A stretch of DNA of 64,000 bases from the NCBI RefSeq assembly GCF_034653275.1, contig NZ_JAYEES010000003.1, positions 1,054,001 to 1,118,000 on the forward strand. Direction: 5' to 3'. The notes under the pieces were generated by a model. That model was not told the origin of the DNA. It made no database searches and saw only the letters and a list, made by a program, of their open reading frames with translations. The stretch is from Nitrospirillum sp034653275 (GTDB lineage Bacteria > Pseudomonadota > Alphaproteobacteria > Azospirillales > Azospirillaceae). Both the position numbers and the translations under genes were made by a program. Below, piece by piece: positions 8,833-18,160 of this stretch. Position 1 is the stretch's first letter. Every line of letters starts with the position of its first letter.

Positions 8833-9456
8833 ATTTTTTTCAGAATTTTTCAAGATGGGGCGGATCGCCGCGTCCGCGAAACCCATGGTGTTATCGGCCT
8901 GCTTTCACAATGTGCCTTAGAAGACTGAAAAGAAACAGTCCCACAGGTTAACGGAGGAGAGTCCCCAAGCCCCTGCTGCAATGCAGCAAAATGGCGATCG
9001 TGCCCCGCGAAAGTTGCATGAAATTACGAAGGCCGAGTGGTTTAAGACAGGCAGTGACCGAGAGAGTCATTTCCTGCATACCTGCCGCTTGCGTGCGTCC
9101 TAGAAATCGGGCATACGAAAACCCAACAAGGCTCGACTGTGAAGGTCGACGACGATCGCAAGCGGTGTTCAGGTCCCTGAAAAGTGGGCCGTGGTGCTTG
9201 GGGCTGGTGTTCGTCAGGTTATGAAATAACCGGATGTGCGCCACGGGTGCCGGATACTGCTTCGCAAATGAATTGGAGGCAGATGTGGGAAGGTCGGTGT
9301 TGGTCGACCCCAGGATTGCGTTTCGATGTCCAGGCGGACCCCAGGTCCCGGGCATCACGGATTCCCCCCGTCCTGCCTCCGCTGAATCACTTCCGCTCGG
9401 ATGCGCCGCGGCGTTTTCCGATGCGGTGTCTTCCTTCGTGATGTGACCGCAGGAAA
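8833..9456. other. 624-bp gap before tonB, AT-richer than its surroundings, with small hairpins
   Basis: No convincing gene. It contains a T-rich stretch right after hemN (8831-8851) and short hairpins at about 8923-8940 (GACTG/CAGTC), 8975-8988 (TGCTGC/GCAGCA) and 9218-9232 (GGTTAT/ATAACC). A 40-codon frame runs at 8981-9103. A piece at about 9030-9070 resembles the D-arm and anticodon stem of a serine tRNA but has no acceptor or T-arm. It probably contains the tonB promoter and leader. Confidence 0.5.
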
Positions 9457-10119
9457 ATGCCTTACACCGCAAAACAATCGTCAAGCAGCCGGTTGATCGG
9501 GCTGGTCGCCACAGTCCTGATCCAGGCCGGCATCGTCTACGCTCTCGTCACCGGCCTTGCGAACAAGGTCGTCGAGGTGGTCAAGGGTCCTGTGGAGACC
9601 AGGATCATCGAAGAGATCAAGGACGAGACGCCGCCGCCTCCGCCGCCTCCGCCCCCGCCGCCGCAGACCGTTCGGCCGCCGGATTTCGTGCCGCCGGTCG
9701 AGGTCAATATCGATACGCCGCCGCCGCCGAACCCGGCCCCGGTGTCGACGACTAAGCCGCCGGTGGTCGTGCCGCCGTCCGCCCCGGTCGCGCCCGCCGC
9801 CCCGCCGGCGCCGGCGTCCGTGCCGGTCAAGGTGGACCAGACGTCATTCCAAAAGAGCCCGCCGGAATATCCTTCCGCGTCCTCGCGCCTCGGTGAAGAA
9901 GGCCGTGTCGTGTTCGTCGTATACTGTGATGCCAACGGCCGTGTGACGGACGCCAAAGTTCTGGAGTCGAGCGGCCATGATCGCCTCGATGAGGCAGTGG
10001 TCAGGCAGGCCCAGCGCGGCGTTTGGAAGTGCTCAGCTGAGCAGCAGGAAGGCAAGGCCGTCGGGACCTGGTCGTCGACCAAGGCTGCCTACCGCTTCCA
10101 GCTCAAGGACGCGCGTTAA
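9457..10119 (+). CDS. tonB: TonB family energy transducer
   Basis: Couples the inner-membrane proton gradient, through ExbB/ExbD, to TonB-dependent outer-membrane receptors. 220 residues: one N-terminal transmembrane helix (about 13-35), a proline-rich periplasmic spacer (about 55-130, including an 11-proline run) and a C-terminal TonB_C domain from about 140 (RLGEEGRVVFVVYCDANG, then VLESSGHDRLDEA). AGGA sits just before the ATG. First gene of tonB-exbB-exbD1-exbD2. The C-terminal domain carries two cysteines (YCDANG and WKCSAEQ) that could form a disulphide. Confidence 0.92.
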   Translation: MPYTAKQSSSSRLIGLVATVLIQAGIVYALVTGLANKVVEVVKGPVETRIIEEIKDETPPPPPPPPPPPQTVRPPDFVPPVEVNIDTPPPPNPAPVSTTKPPVVVPPSAPVAPAAPPAPASVPVKVDQTSFQKSPPEYPSASSRLGEEGRVVFVVYCDANGRVTDAKVLESSGHDRLDEAVVRQAQRGVWKCSAEQQEGKAVGTWSSTKAAYRFQLKDAR

Positions 10120-10200
10120 CAGTTCAAGAAAACCGGGGCCTCTTAGACGCTGATGCGCAAGGGTTCCTCATCCCCTCAACCCAAATGTGTTGGAATTGTC

Positions 10201-11124
10201 ATGAGCATTAGGGAGCGTTTCAAGCTGACCGCCGGTTCCATGGTGCGCTTTGCCATGGTCGCCCTGGTCGTCGGTACCTTCACCTCGGTCGCGGTCGCCC
10301 AGACCACGACCCCGTCCACCGACAGCTCGGCCCCGGCCGCCGCCGCTCCGGCCGCTGACCCGGCCGCTCCGGCCGCCGCGCCCGCCGCTGACGCCGCCGC
10401 CAGCGACGTCGCCGCCCCGCCGGCCGCCACCGCGACCGTCGAGAACCCCTACGGCCTGAACGCCCTGTGGAACGGCGGTGACTTCGTGTCCCGCGGCGTG
10501 CTGATGATCATGGTCATCATGATGACCGGCACCTGGTACATCATCGTCACCAAGCTGATCGAGCAGACCCTGCTGCTGCGCTCCGCCGCCCAGGCCGACA
10601 AGTCCTTCTGGACCGCCCCGTCCCTGGCCGATGGCGCCGCCAAGCTGAGCAAGAACAGCGTGTTCCGCATGCTGGTCGAAGACGGTCTGCGCGCCACCGA
10701 GCACCACGAGGGCACGCTGGTCGACCAGATCGACCTGCACACCTGGGTGACCATGCAGCTGCAGCGCTCGGTCGACAGCATCAGCAACCGCATGAAGGGC
10801 GGCCTGGCCTTCCTCGCCACCGTCGGTTCGACCGGTCCGTTCGTCGGTCTGTTCGGTACGGTGTGGGGCATCTATCACGCCCTGACCAACATCGGCATCG
10901 CTGGTCAGGCCTCGATCGACAAGGTCGCCGGCCCCGTCGGTGAAGCCCTGATCATGACCGCCATCGGTCTGGCCGTCGCCGTGCCCGCCGTGCTGGGTTA
11001 CAACTGGCTGCTGAGCCGCAACAAGACCGCCATGGACCGCGTCCGCAACTTCTCCGCCGACCTGCATGCCCTGCTGGTCAGCGGTGGCCGTCTCGGCGCC
11101 GGCAAGTCCGCTCGGAGCGCGTAA
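10201..11124 (+). CDS. exbB: ExbB, MotA/TolQ/ExbB proton channel family
   Basis: Inner-membrane proton-channel subunit that powers TonB. Start set at the ATG at 10201 (MSIRERFKL); an in-frame ATG at 10153 would add 16 residues. 307 residues. A cleavable signal (about residues 15-34, ending AVA-QT) is followed by an Ala/Pro-rich linker (35-75), then three transmembrane helices. The conserved core is STGPFVGLFGTVWGIYHALTNI followed by GEALIMTAIGLAVAVPAVLGYN. Signal peptide plus periplasmic linker is typical of the long ExbB form in Alphaproteobacteria. Confidence 0.92.
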   Translation: MSIRERFKLTAGSMVRFAMVALVVGTFTSVAVAQTTTPSTDSSAPAAAAPAADPAAPAAAPAADAAASDVAAPPAATATVENPYGLNALWNGGDFVSRGVLMIMVIMMTGTWYIIVTKLIEQTLLLRSAAQADKSFWTAPSLADGAAKLSKNSVFRMLVEDGLRATEHHEGTLVDQIDLHTWVTMQLQRSVDSISNRMKGGLAFLATVGSTGPFVGLFGTVWGIYHALTNIGIAGQASIDKVAGPVGEALIMTAIGLAVAVPAVLGYNWLLSRNKTAMDRVRNFSADLHALLVSGGRLGAGKSARSA

Positions 11125-11126
11125 AC

Positions 11127-11576
11127 ATGGGGATGAACGTCGGTTCTGCCGGCGATGGTGATGATGATGGCGAGGTCGTATCGGCGATCAATACGACCCC
11201 CCTCGTCGACATCATGCTGGTGCTGCTGATCATCTTCCTGATTACGGTCCCCGTCGTCACCCACACGGTGAACGTGGACCTGCCGAAGGAACGTAATCAG
11301 CCTACCAAGACCAAGCCGGAAAACATCGTTATCGCGGTCAACCGCGACGGCGACATCTTCTGGAACGAGTCCAAGGTGCCGGACTACAGCGCGTTGCTTG
11401 AGAAGCTCAAGGTGCGCGCCGTGGACAAGCCCCAGCCGGAAGTCCACATCCGCGGCGACAAGAATGCGCGCTACGAGTATGTGGGCCGGGTGGTGGTGGC
11501 GGCCCAGCGGGCCGGTATCGTGAAGATCGGTTTCATCACCGAGCCGCCGGCAGGCGCGATCCCGGTCGCGCACTGA
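11127..11576 (+). CDS. exbD: ExbD, first paralogue
   Basis: TonB-system accessory protein with one transmembrane helix and a periplasmic domain. 149 residues. The membrane helix holds the conserved aspartate in NTTPLVDIMLVLLIIF (about residue 30), which shuttles protons in the ExbB-ExbD motor. Begins 2 nt after exbB. It is related but clearly not identical to the next gene. Confidence 0.92.
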   Translation: MGMNVGSAGDGDDDGEVVSAINTTPLVDIMLVLLIIFLITVPVVTHTVNVDLPKERNQPTKTKPENIVIAVNRDGDIFWNESKVPDYSALLEKLKVRAVDKPQPEVHIRGDKNARYEYVGRVVVAAQRAGIVKIGFITEPPAGAIPVAH

Positions 11577-11600
11577 CGGTCCTCCGAAGGAGTTTAAGCC

Positions 11601-12023
11601 ATGGGTATGAACGTTGGCGGAGGCGGTGAAGACGAAGCCATGATGGACATCAACACCACGCCGCTCATCGACGTGATGTTGGTTCTGATCATCATGCTGA
11701 TCATCACCATTCCGATCCAAACCCATGCGGTGAAGTTGGACATGCCGTCGGCGACCCCGCCGGTGACCAATACGACGCCGCCTGAGATCGTCAACATCAT
11801 GGTGGATTTCGACAACACGATTCAGTGGAACGGAACCACCGTTGATCGCCATGAACTTGAGTTGCGTCTGAAGGACGCGGCGACCAAAAACCCGCAGCCC
11901 GAGGTTCATCTTTGGCCGAACAAGCTGGCCAAATATAACACCGTGGCGATGGTCATGGCCTCGGCCCAGCGCTTGGGCGTGACCAAGCTGGGTCTGGTGG
12001 GTGCGGAACAGTTCATGGACTAA
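11601..12023 (+). CDS. exbD: ExbD, second paralogue
   Basis: Second ExbD-type protein, 140 residues, with the helix NTTPLIDVMLVLIIMLI carrying the same aspartate. An AAGGAG ribosome site precedes its ATG by 8 nt. Two ExbD proteins behind one ExbB are known from other Proteobacteria such as Xanthomonas, where the second is needed only for some substrates; the division of labour here is unknown. Confidence 0.92.
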   Translation: MGMNVGGGGEDEAMMDINTTPLIDVMLVLIIMLIITIPIQTHAVKLDMPSATPPVTNTTPPEIVNIMVDFDNTIQWNGTTVDRHELELRLKDAATKNPQPEVHLWPNKLAKYNTVAMVMASAQRLGVTKLGLVGAEQFMD

Positions 12024-12229
12024 GTCCGTGTATGCGGCGGCCTCGTTACCCGAGCTGGTCTTGGGATGCGGGGCCGCCGTAACCGTTTTTGGGGGCTCGT
12101 GATCTTTTGGGGGCACGGGCCCGTTTCGGGATGACTGTCCCGATTTCTCCCCAATTACCGATTAGATTTCCCGATATGAGGGGCCGCTCGTCGGTCCAGC
12201 CCTTCAACAAAGCAGGTAGAGTCCTCGGA

Positions 12230-13477
12230 ATGATCGCCACGCACTTCCTTCGTGCCGCACTGCTCGCCTCGGCGCTCACCATGGGCGGCGCCGTTGTCAT
12301 CAGCGCCACCACGCCGGCCCACGCTGCCGAAGCCAAGAAGTTCAGCCCGGAAGTCGGCAAGCCGCTGCAGGAAGCCCAGGCCGCGCTGAAGGCGGGCAAG
12401 TTCAAGGAAGCCTTGGACAAGATCGACGAGGCCGAGAAGGCCAGCAAGACGAAGTCTGCTTTCGAGACCTGCACCTTCGAGACGCTGCGTGCCTCGGCCT
12501 ACAGCGGCCAGAAGGATATGGGCAATTTCGCCAAGTCGCTGGAATCGACCCTGTCGACCTGCCAGCTGGCGGATGCCGACAAGCTGAATCGTGACAGGCT
12601 GATCGGCGAGGCTTATTTCGCCGCGAAGAACTACGCCAAGTTCTCCGCCGCGTCCGACCGCTATTACAAGGACGGCGGCACCGACAACCACCTGAAGGAA
12701 CTGGGCATCCAGATTTACCTGGACCAGAAGGACTACGCCAACGCCTCCAAGGCCGCGCGCGCCATGATCCAGGCCCAGGGTGGCAAGCCCTCCAAGACGT
12801 TGCTGCAGACCATTGCCAACGCCGAATACAACATGGATCACAAGGCTGCTTTCCTCGACGCGATGGAGCGCCTGCTGGTGAACTACCCGGACCAGGAAAG
12901 CTGGGAGAGCGTGATCCGTGGCGTGCAGAAGCTGCCCGGCTTCAACTCCAACCGCCTGCAGATCGACGTGCTGCGCCTGCAGATCGGTGCCGGCCTGGTG
13001 AAGGATCCGGGCCCCTATCTGGAATTCGCCCAGCTGGCCATGAGCGACGGCCTGGGCACCGAGGCCAAGGCCGTCATGGACAAGGGCTTCAAGGCCGGCA
13101 TTCTGGGCAAGGCCCAGGGCGACCGCGAGAAGCGCTTGGCCGACATGGCCGGCAAGCAGGTCGATGACGATCAGCGCAAGCTGCCGGATGACGAGAAGGA
13201 AGCCGGCGCGCAGCCTGACGGCAAGCAGCTGGTGCGCGTCGGCACGCAGTACCTGGCCTTGGGCAACGCCGCCAAGGCCATCGAAGTCATTCAGGCCGGC
13301 ATCAAGAAGGACCAGCTGAAGTATCCGGAAGAGGCCAAGCTGCGCCTGGTCCAGGCCTACCTGGCCGCCGGTCAGAAGCCCAAGGCGCTGGACGCCATGA
13401 AGAGCATCAAGGGCACTGACGGCACCGCCGACATCGCCCGCCTGTACCTGATCCAGGCCGGCGTCAGCCCGTTCTGA
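12230..13477 (+). CDS. Secreted TPR-repeat protein linked to the TonB cluster
   Basis: Function unknown. 415 residues from the ATG at 12230; the frame extends 47 codons further upstream, but only this start gives a clean signal peptide (hydrophobic 6-27, cleavage after AHA). The rest is helical with several TPR-like units: ALKAGKFKEALDKIDEAE near the start, LDQKDYANASKAARAMI in the middle and ALGNAAKAIEVIQAGI near the end. Two cysteines in FETCTFETLR and LSTCQLAD may bond. It follows exbD2 on the same strand after 206 nt and ends at a strong bidirectional terminator, so it may act in the periplasm with the TonB machinery. That link rests on position only. Confidence 0.8.
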   Translation: MIATHFLRAALLASALTMGGAVVISATTPAHAAEAKKFSPEVGKPLQEAQAALKAGKFKEALDKIDEAEKASKTKSAFETCTFETLRASAYSGQKDMGNFAKSLESTLSTCQLADADKLNRDRLIGEAYFAAKNYAKFSAASDRYYKDGGTDNHLKELGIQIYLDQKDYANASKAARAMIQAQGGKPSKTLLQTIANAEYNMDHKAAFLDAMERLLVNYPDQESWESVIRGVQKLPGFNSNRLQIDVLRLQIGAGLVKDPGPYLEFAQLAMSDGLGTEAKAVMDKGFKAGILGKAQGDREKRLADMAGKQVDDDQRKLPDDEKEAGAQPDGKQLVRVGTQYLALGNAAKAIEVIQAGIKKDQLKYPEEAKLRLVQAYLAAGQKPKALDAMKSIKGTDGTADIARLYLIQAGVSPF

Positions 13478-13518
13478 TCCTCCTGAGCCCGGCGCCCGCG
13501 CCGGGCCCTGGACATGCG

Positions 13519-13547
13519 AAGGCCGGTCCCTGGCGGGGACCGGCCTT
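13519..13547. terminator. Bidirectional hairpin terminator
   Basis: A 12-bp perfect stem (AAGGCCGGTCCC / GGGACCGGCCTT) with a 5-nt loop lies between the convergent TPR gene and radical SAM gene. A second GC hairpin precedes it at about 13488-13507. Confidence 0.85.
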
Positions 13548-13560
13548 TGTCATTTGCGCT

Positions 13561-14664
13561 TCAGAACAGCGGCAGCTGATCGCCCGCCTGGGGTGGCGGC
13601 TGGAACAGGTCGCAGCGCATGCTCCAGCGCCGCTGGTCCAGACCCAGGCGCTTGACCGCCAGCCTGTAGCGGGCGTTTAGCAACTGGGCGTAGGCACCCG
13701 TGCCGCGCATGCGGGTGCCGAATTCGGCATGGTTGCGGCCGCCGTCGCGGCACTGGCGGATCAGGCTCAGCACATGGTCGGCCCGGTCGGGCACGTGCAG
13801 GCGCAGCCACTCCTCCATCAGGTCGCCCAGTTCCCGGGGCAGGCGCAGCAGGATGTAATGGCCCTGGGTGGCCCCAGCCTCCTTGGCGGCGGCCAGGATG
13901 CCCTCCAGCTCCGCGTCGTTCAGCGCCGGGATCATGGGGGAGGCCAGGACGCTGACGGGTACGCCCGCCTGTGACAGCTGGCGCACCGCGTCCAGGCGCC
14001 GCTGCGGCGTGCCGGCGCGGGGTTCCAGCTTGCGCGCCAGGTCGCGGTCCAGGGTGGTGATGGAGACCGAGACGCGCGCCAGGCCGTCGGCCGCCATGGG
14101 GGCCAGGATGTCCAGGTCACGCAGCACCAGGGGCGACTTGGTGATGATGCCCACCGGGTGGCGGAAGTCACGCAGCACCTCCAGCACGCCGCGGGTGATG
14201 CGCTCCGTCCGTTCGATGGGCTGATAGGCGTCGGTGTTGGCGCCCAGGGCGAGGGGCCGGGGCGTGTAGCCCTTGGCCCTCAGCTCCTTGGCCAGCAGCG
14301 CCGGGGCGTCGCGCTTGGCGTACAGGATGGTTTCGAAATCCAGGCCCGGGGAATGGCCCAGATAGGCGTGGCTGGGCCGGGCGAAACAATAGACGCAGCC
14401 ATGCTCGCACCCCCGGTAGGGGTTGATGGAGCGGTCGAAATTCACGTCCGGGCTGTCGTTGTAGCTGATGACGCTGCGCGAGGTGTCCAGCCGCACCTGC
14501 GTGGCGGGGGCGGCCTCCAGATCGGCCTCTTCATCCCAGCCGTCGGTCCCCGCCCGAGCCCAGCCGTCGTCGGTGCGCACGCGGGCGTGGGCCTCGAACC
14601 GGCCCACGCGGTTGGAGATGGTGCCCCGGCCCTTCAGGGGGCGGTCATCCAGGATGTCGACCAT
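13561..14664 (-). CDS. PA0069/Rv2578c-type radical SAM protein (SplB-related)
   Basis: Radical SAM protein related to spore photoproduct lyase; biochemical role not established. 367 residues from the ATG at 14664 (GGAGG upstream). The cluster motif CEHGCVYC (CxxxCxxC, about residue 88) sits in NPYRGCEHGC, typical of this family; LGANTDAYQP and IITKSPLVLRD follow. A LexA-type operator 46 nt upstream of the start suggests damage-inducible expression, consistent with the SplB relationship but not proof of a repair role. Confidence 0.82.
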   Translation of the reverse strand: MVDILDDRPLKGRGTISNRVGRFEAHARVRTDDGWARAGTDGWDEEADLEAAPATQVRLDTSRSVISYNDSPDVNFDRSINPYRGCEHGCVYCFARPSHAYLGHSPGLDFETILYAKRDAPALLAKELRAKGYTPRPLALGANTDAYQPIERTERITRGVLEVLRDFRHPVGIITKSPLVLRDLDILAPMAADGLARVSVSITTLDRDLARKLEPRAGTPQRRLDAVRQLSQAGVPVSVLASPMIPALNDAELEGILAAAKEAGATQGHYILLRLPRELGDLMEEWLRLHVPDRADHVLSLIRQCRDGGRNHAEFGTRMRGTGAYAQLLNARYRLAVKRLGLDQRRWSMRCDLFQPPPQAGDQLPLF

Positions 14665-14709
14665 GGTTCCCTCCGTTACCCGGGGGGCAGCCTACGCCCG
14701 GCAAAATAA

Positions 14710-14724
14710 GAACACAACATGAAC
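14710..14724 (-). promoter_or_regulatory. Candidate LexA operator (alphaproteobacterial type)
   Basis: Read on the minus strand it is GTTC-ATGTTGT-GTTC, an exact match to the GTTC-N7-GTTC operator of alphaproteobacterial LexA with an AT-rich spacer. It lies 46 nt before the radical SAM start codon. Confidence 0.65.
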
Positions 14725-14753
14725 ATTTGGGGCGGCAGGACGTCGCTTGGGCA

Positions 14754-14789
14754 ACAAAAAGGCCGCCCCTGAAGCCCCAGGGCGGCCTT
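14754..14789 (-). terminator. Terminator of the desaturase gene
   Basis: A 10-bp stem (AAGGCCGCCC / GGGCGGCCTT, arms 14759-14768 and 14780-14789). Read on the minus strand it is followed by TTTTTG. Confidence 0.85.
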
Positions 14790-14806
14790 GTCGTGAAGCG
14801 GTTGGG

Positions 14807-16087
<1,281 letters not shown>

Positions 16088-16262
16088 TCCATCAGAAGCC
16101 GGCGGCGGGCCGGGCGGGGGTGATGTCTATATCGTCTGGATAGCAGAAATCGGCCTTAAAGCCGACTCCGCGTTTGGGGCGCTGGTCCTCTGGCGTCAGG
16201 ATAAGGGGGCAACCCTGAAGGGGAGCTTAACGCCGGCGGTGGGGTGGCCGATTTGTGCTGGG

Positions 16263-17000
16263 TCAAAAGTCCGGCGCAAGGTCGTCCGGCGCCAAGGCCT
16301 GGGCGGGGCCCACGGCGCTGCTGGCGGCCCCCTCCATCCACCAACCGGAATCGGCCAGCTTGCCCTCATACAGCTCCATCACCGGCTTTTGCAGGCGGTC
16401 GACCAGCACCATGTCGTGCGTCGCCACCAGGCAGGTGGTGCCCAGTTTGTTCAGCTCGATGAACAGCCGCATGATGCGCAGGCTCATCTCACGGTCGATG
16501 TTGCCCGTGGGCTCGTCGGCGATGATCAGCTTGGGCCGGGTGACGACGGCGCGGGCGATGGCCACCAGCTGCTTCTGTCCGCCCGACAGGCGCAAGGGCC
16601 GCTCGTCCAGCTTGGCCTTCAGCCCCACCCACGACAGCAGCTCCGTCACGCTTTCCTGCACGTGGGCCTCGTCCTGGCCGGCCAGGCGCAGGGGAAGGGC
16701 CACGTTGTCGAACACCGTCAGATGGTTCATCAGGCGGAAGTCCTGGAACACCACGCCGATCTGGCGGCGGATGGCGGGTAGGGCCTTGCGCGGGGTCTTG
16801 GACAGGGGATGGCCCAGCAGGGTGATCAGGCCGCGCGACGGCCGCTCCGCCAGGTACAGCAGCTTCAACAGGCTGGACTTGCCGGCGCCGGTGGGGCCGG
16901 TCAGAAAATGGAAGGACCCGGGCGCGAGTTCGAAGCTGATGTCACGCAGCACCTCGGGCCCGGTGCCATAGCGCAGGCCGACGTTCTCGAAGCGGACCAA
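16263..17000 (-). CDS. ftsE: Cell-division ABC transporter ATPase FtsE
   Basis: ATPase that normally pairs with membrane protein FtsX to control peptidoglycan hydrolases at the septum. 245 residues from a TTG start with AAGGA about 10 nt upstream. Walker A GPTGAGKS (35-42), Q-loop VVFQDFRLM, signature LSGGQ (138-142), Walker B LIIADEP (158-164) and H-loop THD are intact. The C-terminal 25 residues (Ala/Asp-rich) exceed the usual 220-230. The next gene downstream is the desaturase, so ftsX is not adjacent, which is atypical. Confidence 0.87.
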   Translation of the reverse strand: MVRFENVGLRYGTGPEVLRDISFELAPGSFHFLTGPTGAGKSSLLKLLYLAERPSRGLITLLGHPLSKTPRKALPAIRRQIGVVFQDFRLMNHLTVFDNVALPLRLAGQDEAHVQESVTELLSWVGLKAKLDERPLRLSGGQKQLVAIARAVVTRPKLIIADEPTGNIDREMSLRIMRLFIELNKLGTTCLVATHDMVLVDRLQKPVMELYEGKLADSGWWMEGAASSAVGPAQALAPDDLAPDF

Positions 17001-17025
17001 TGGCGAGGTATCCTTGAAATGGAAA

Positions 17026-17063
17026 GGGCCCGGCCTGCCCGCTTACGGGGCGGGGCCGGGCCC
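17026..17063 (-). terminator. GC-rich hairpin between the ParA-like gene and ftsE
   Basis: A 10-bp stem (GGGCCCGGCC / GGCCGGGCCC) lies 23 nt past the stop of the ParA-like gene. On the minus strand it is followed by TTTCCATTTC. It could end or attenuate transcription before ftsE. Confidence 0.55.
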
Positions 17064-17085
17064 GATCCAGGAAGGGGAGGGGCGC

Positions 17086-17916
17086 TTACTCGGCCGAGGC
17101 CGCCTCGGCGTCCGCGCGCTCGGTGGCCGGGAACAAGCCGGCCTTCTCGAACGAGGTCAGCGTCTCCTGCGCCCAGGCACGCAGGTCGGTCAGGCCGCTG
17201 TGGCCGGTCCACACGTCGATGCCGTAGCGCTTCTCCAGGTCGGCGTCGGTCATCTTCAGCGCGTCGCGGACGGAGATGAACTCCTTCTCCAGCAGCTTCC
17301 AGATGTCGCTTTCGCAGCGCTTGATGGTGATGAGGCCGACGCCCTGGCTCTGGAAGCTCTTCAGGCGACGGAAGGACTGGTCGTTCTCATACGGGGCGAA
17401 GCCGCCGGCGACCTCGTTCAGCACCACGAAGCGACGGCCGAAGGGCAGCCACTCGTTCTTGTCGAACGAGTACTGGATCAGGGCGCGGGCGTCCTCGATG
17501 GCCTGTGCCTCGGCCTTGGTGGTGACGATCAGGTCGATGGGGTTGCTGTTGCGGCGGCGCAGCAGGGCGCCGGCGTTGCGCGCCTCGGCCCAGGCGAACA
17601 GGTCGGCGGCCACGTTGGCGCCCACGTCCACCACATAGCCGCCCTCCAGCAGGGTGCGGCCGAACTCGTCCCAATACTTGATGGCCAGGTTGGGGTCGGT
17701 CGAGGTCTTGATGTTGGTCAGCTGCTCGCCGATGCCCAGCTCCTTCACGCCCGCGAACAGGCGGCCGAACTTGGACCGCTGGTTCAGCGTGTCGCTGTCG
17801 GCGGCGGCCAGCTTCACGGGCGCGCCCTTCTGCTCGTGCTGCAGGACCAGCATCTGGGCCACCAGCGTCTTGCCCTGGCCGCCGGTCTTGGCCATCGAGA
17901 TATAGGTTCGCGTCAT
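17086..17916 (-). CDS. ParA/TraL-like P-loop ATPase, chromosomal orphan
   Basis: Cytoplasmic P-loop NTPase of the SIMIBI type; precise role unknown. 276 residues from the ATG at 17916 with a GGAGAA ribosome site; longer upstream starts lack one. The nucleotide loop is AKTGGQGKT (G12-T17), a variant of the KGGxGKT loop of ParA/MinD/TraL proteins. AAADSDTLNQ and VVDVGANVAADLFAWAEA follow where switch and Walker B regions are expected. No ParB-like partner, parS-like repeats or conjugation genes are nearby. It lies directly upstream of ftsE on the same strand. It may be a positioning or partitioning ATPase, or a TraL relative in a new role. Confidence 0.7.
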   Translation of the reverse strand: MTRTYISMAKTGGQGKTLVAQMLVLQHEQKGAPVKLAAADSDTLNQRSKFGRLFAGVKELGIGEQLTNIKTSTDPNLAIKYWDEFGRTLLEGGYVVDVGANVAADLFAWAEARNAGALLRRRNSNPIDLIVTTKAEAQAIEDARALIQYSFDKNEWLPFGRRFVVLNEVAGGFAPYENDQSFRRLKSFQSQGVGLITIKRCESDIWKLLEKEFISVRDALKMTDADLEKRYGIDVWTGHSGLTDLRAWAQETLTSFEKAGLFPATERADAEAASAE

Positions 17917-18160
17917 GGGGTCGTTCTCCTGGTCCCGCATTCTTGGTGCCGGCATCCCTGGCCGCCCACGTTCCCGTCGCCCGTAGGCGATATCCCCTGG
18001 GAAAGGAATCCCCGGAACGCGTCTGGCCACGGGCTGGACGGCATGGAAAAGGCGCGTCCGGCCGGGCCTTGAATCGATACAGGTTTTCACCCGTCGCTTC
18101 AACTGCGGGGGGCCGCCCTTAACCGAAATCGCACGGCGACGCCGCCCCAGGCCTCCGCCT

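Noticed and set aside
8981..9103. 40-codon plus-strand frame in the tonB upstream gap
   Set aside because: A GGAGGAG element lies about 20 nt upstream, too far, and codon third positions do not match the genome; not enough to call a gene.
8948..9484. Minus-strand frame of 178 residues in the tonB upstream gap
   Set aside because: No ribosome site, no recognisable domain, and it overlaps the tonB start; its length reflects lower GC and chance.
9640..9850. Repetitive CCG-rich DNA in tonB considered as a tandem repeat or CRISPR-like array
   Set aside because: It encodes the proline-rich TonB spacer; there are no spacers or regular repeat units.
17086..18102. ParA-like gene starting at the longer upstream start
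   Set aside because: The extra 62 residues are Arg/Pro-rich and lack a ribosome site, whereas the ATG at 17916 has GGAGAA at a good distance.
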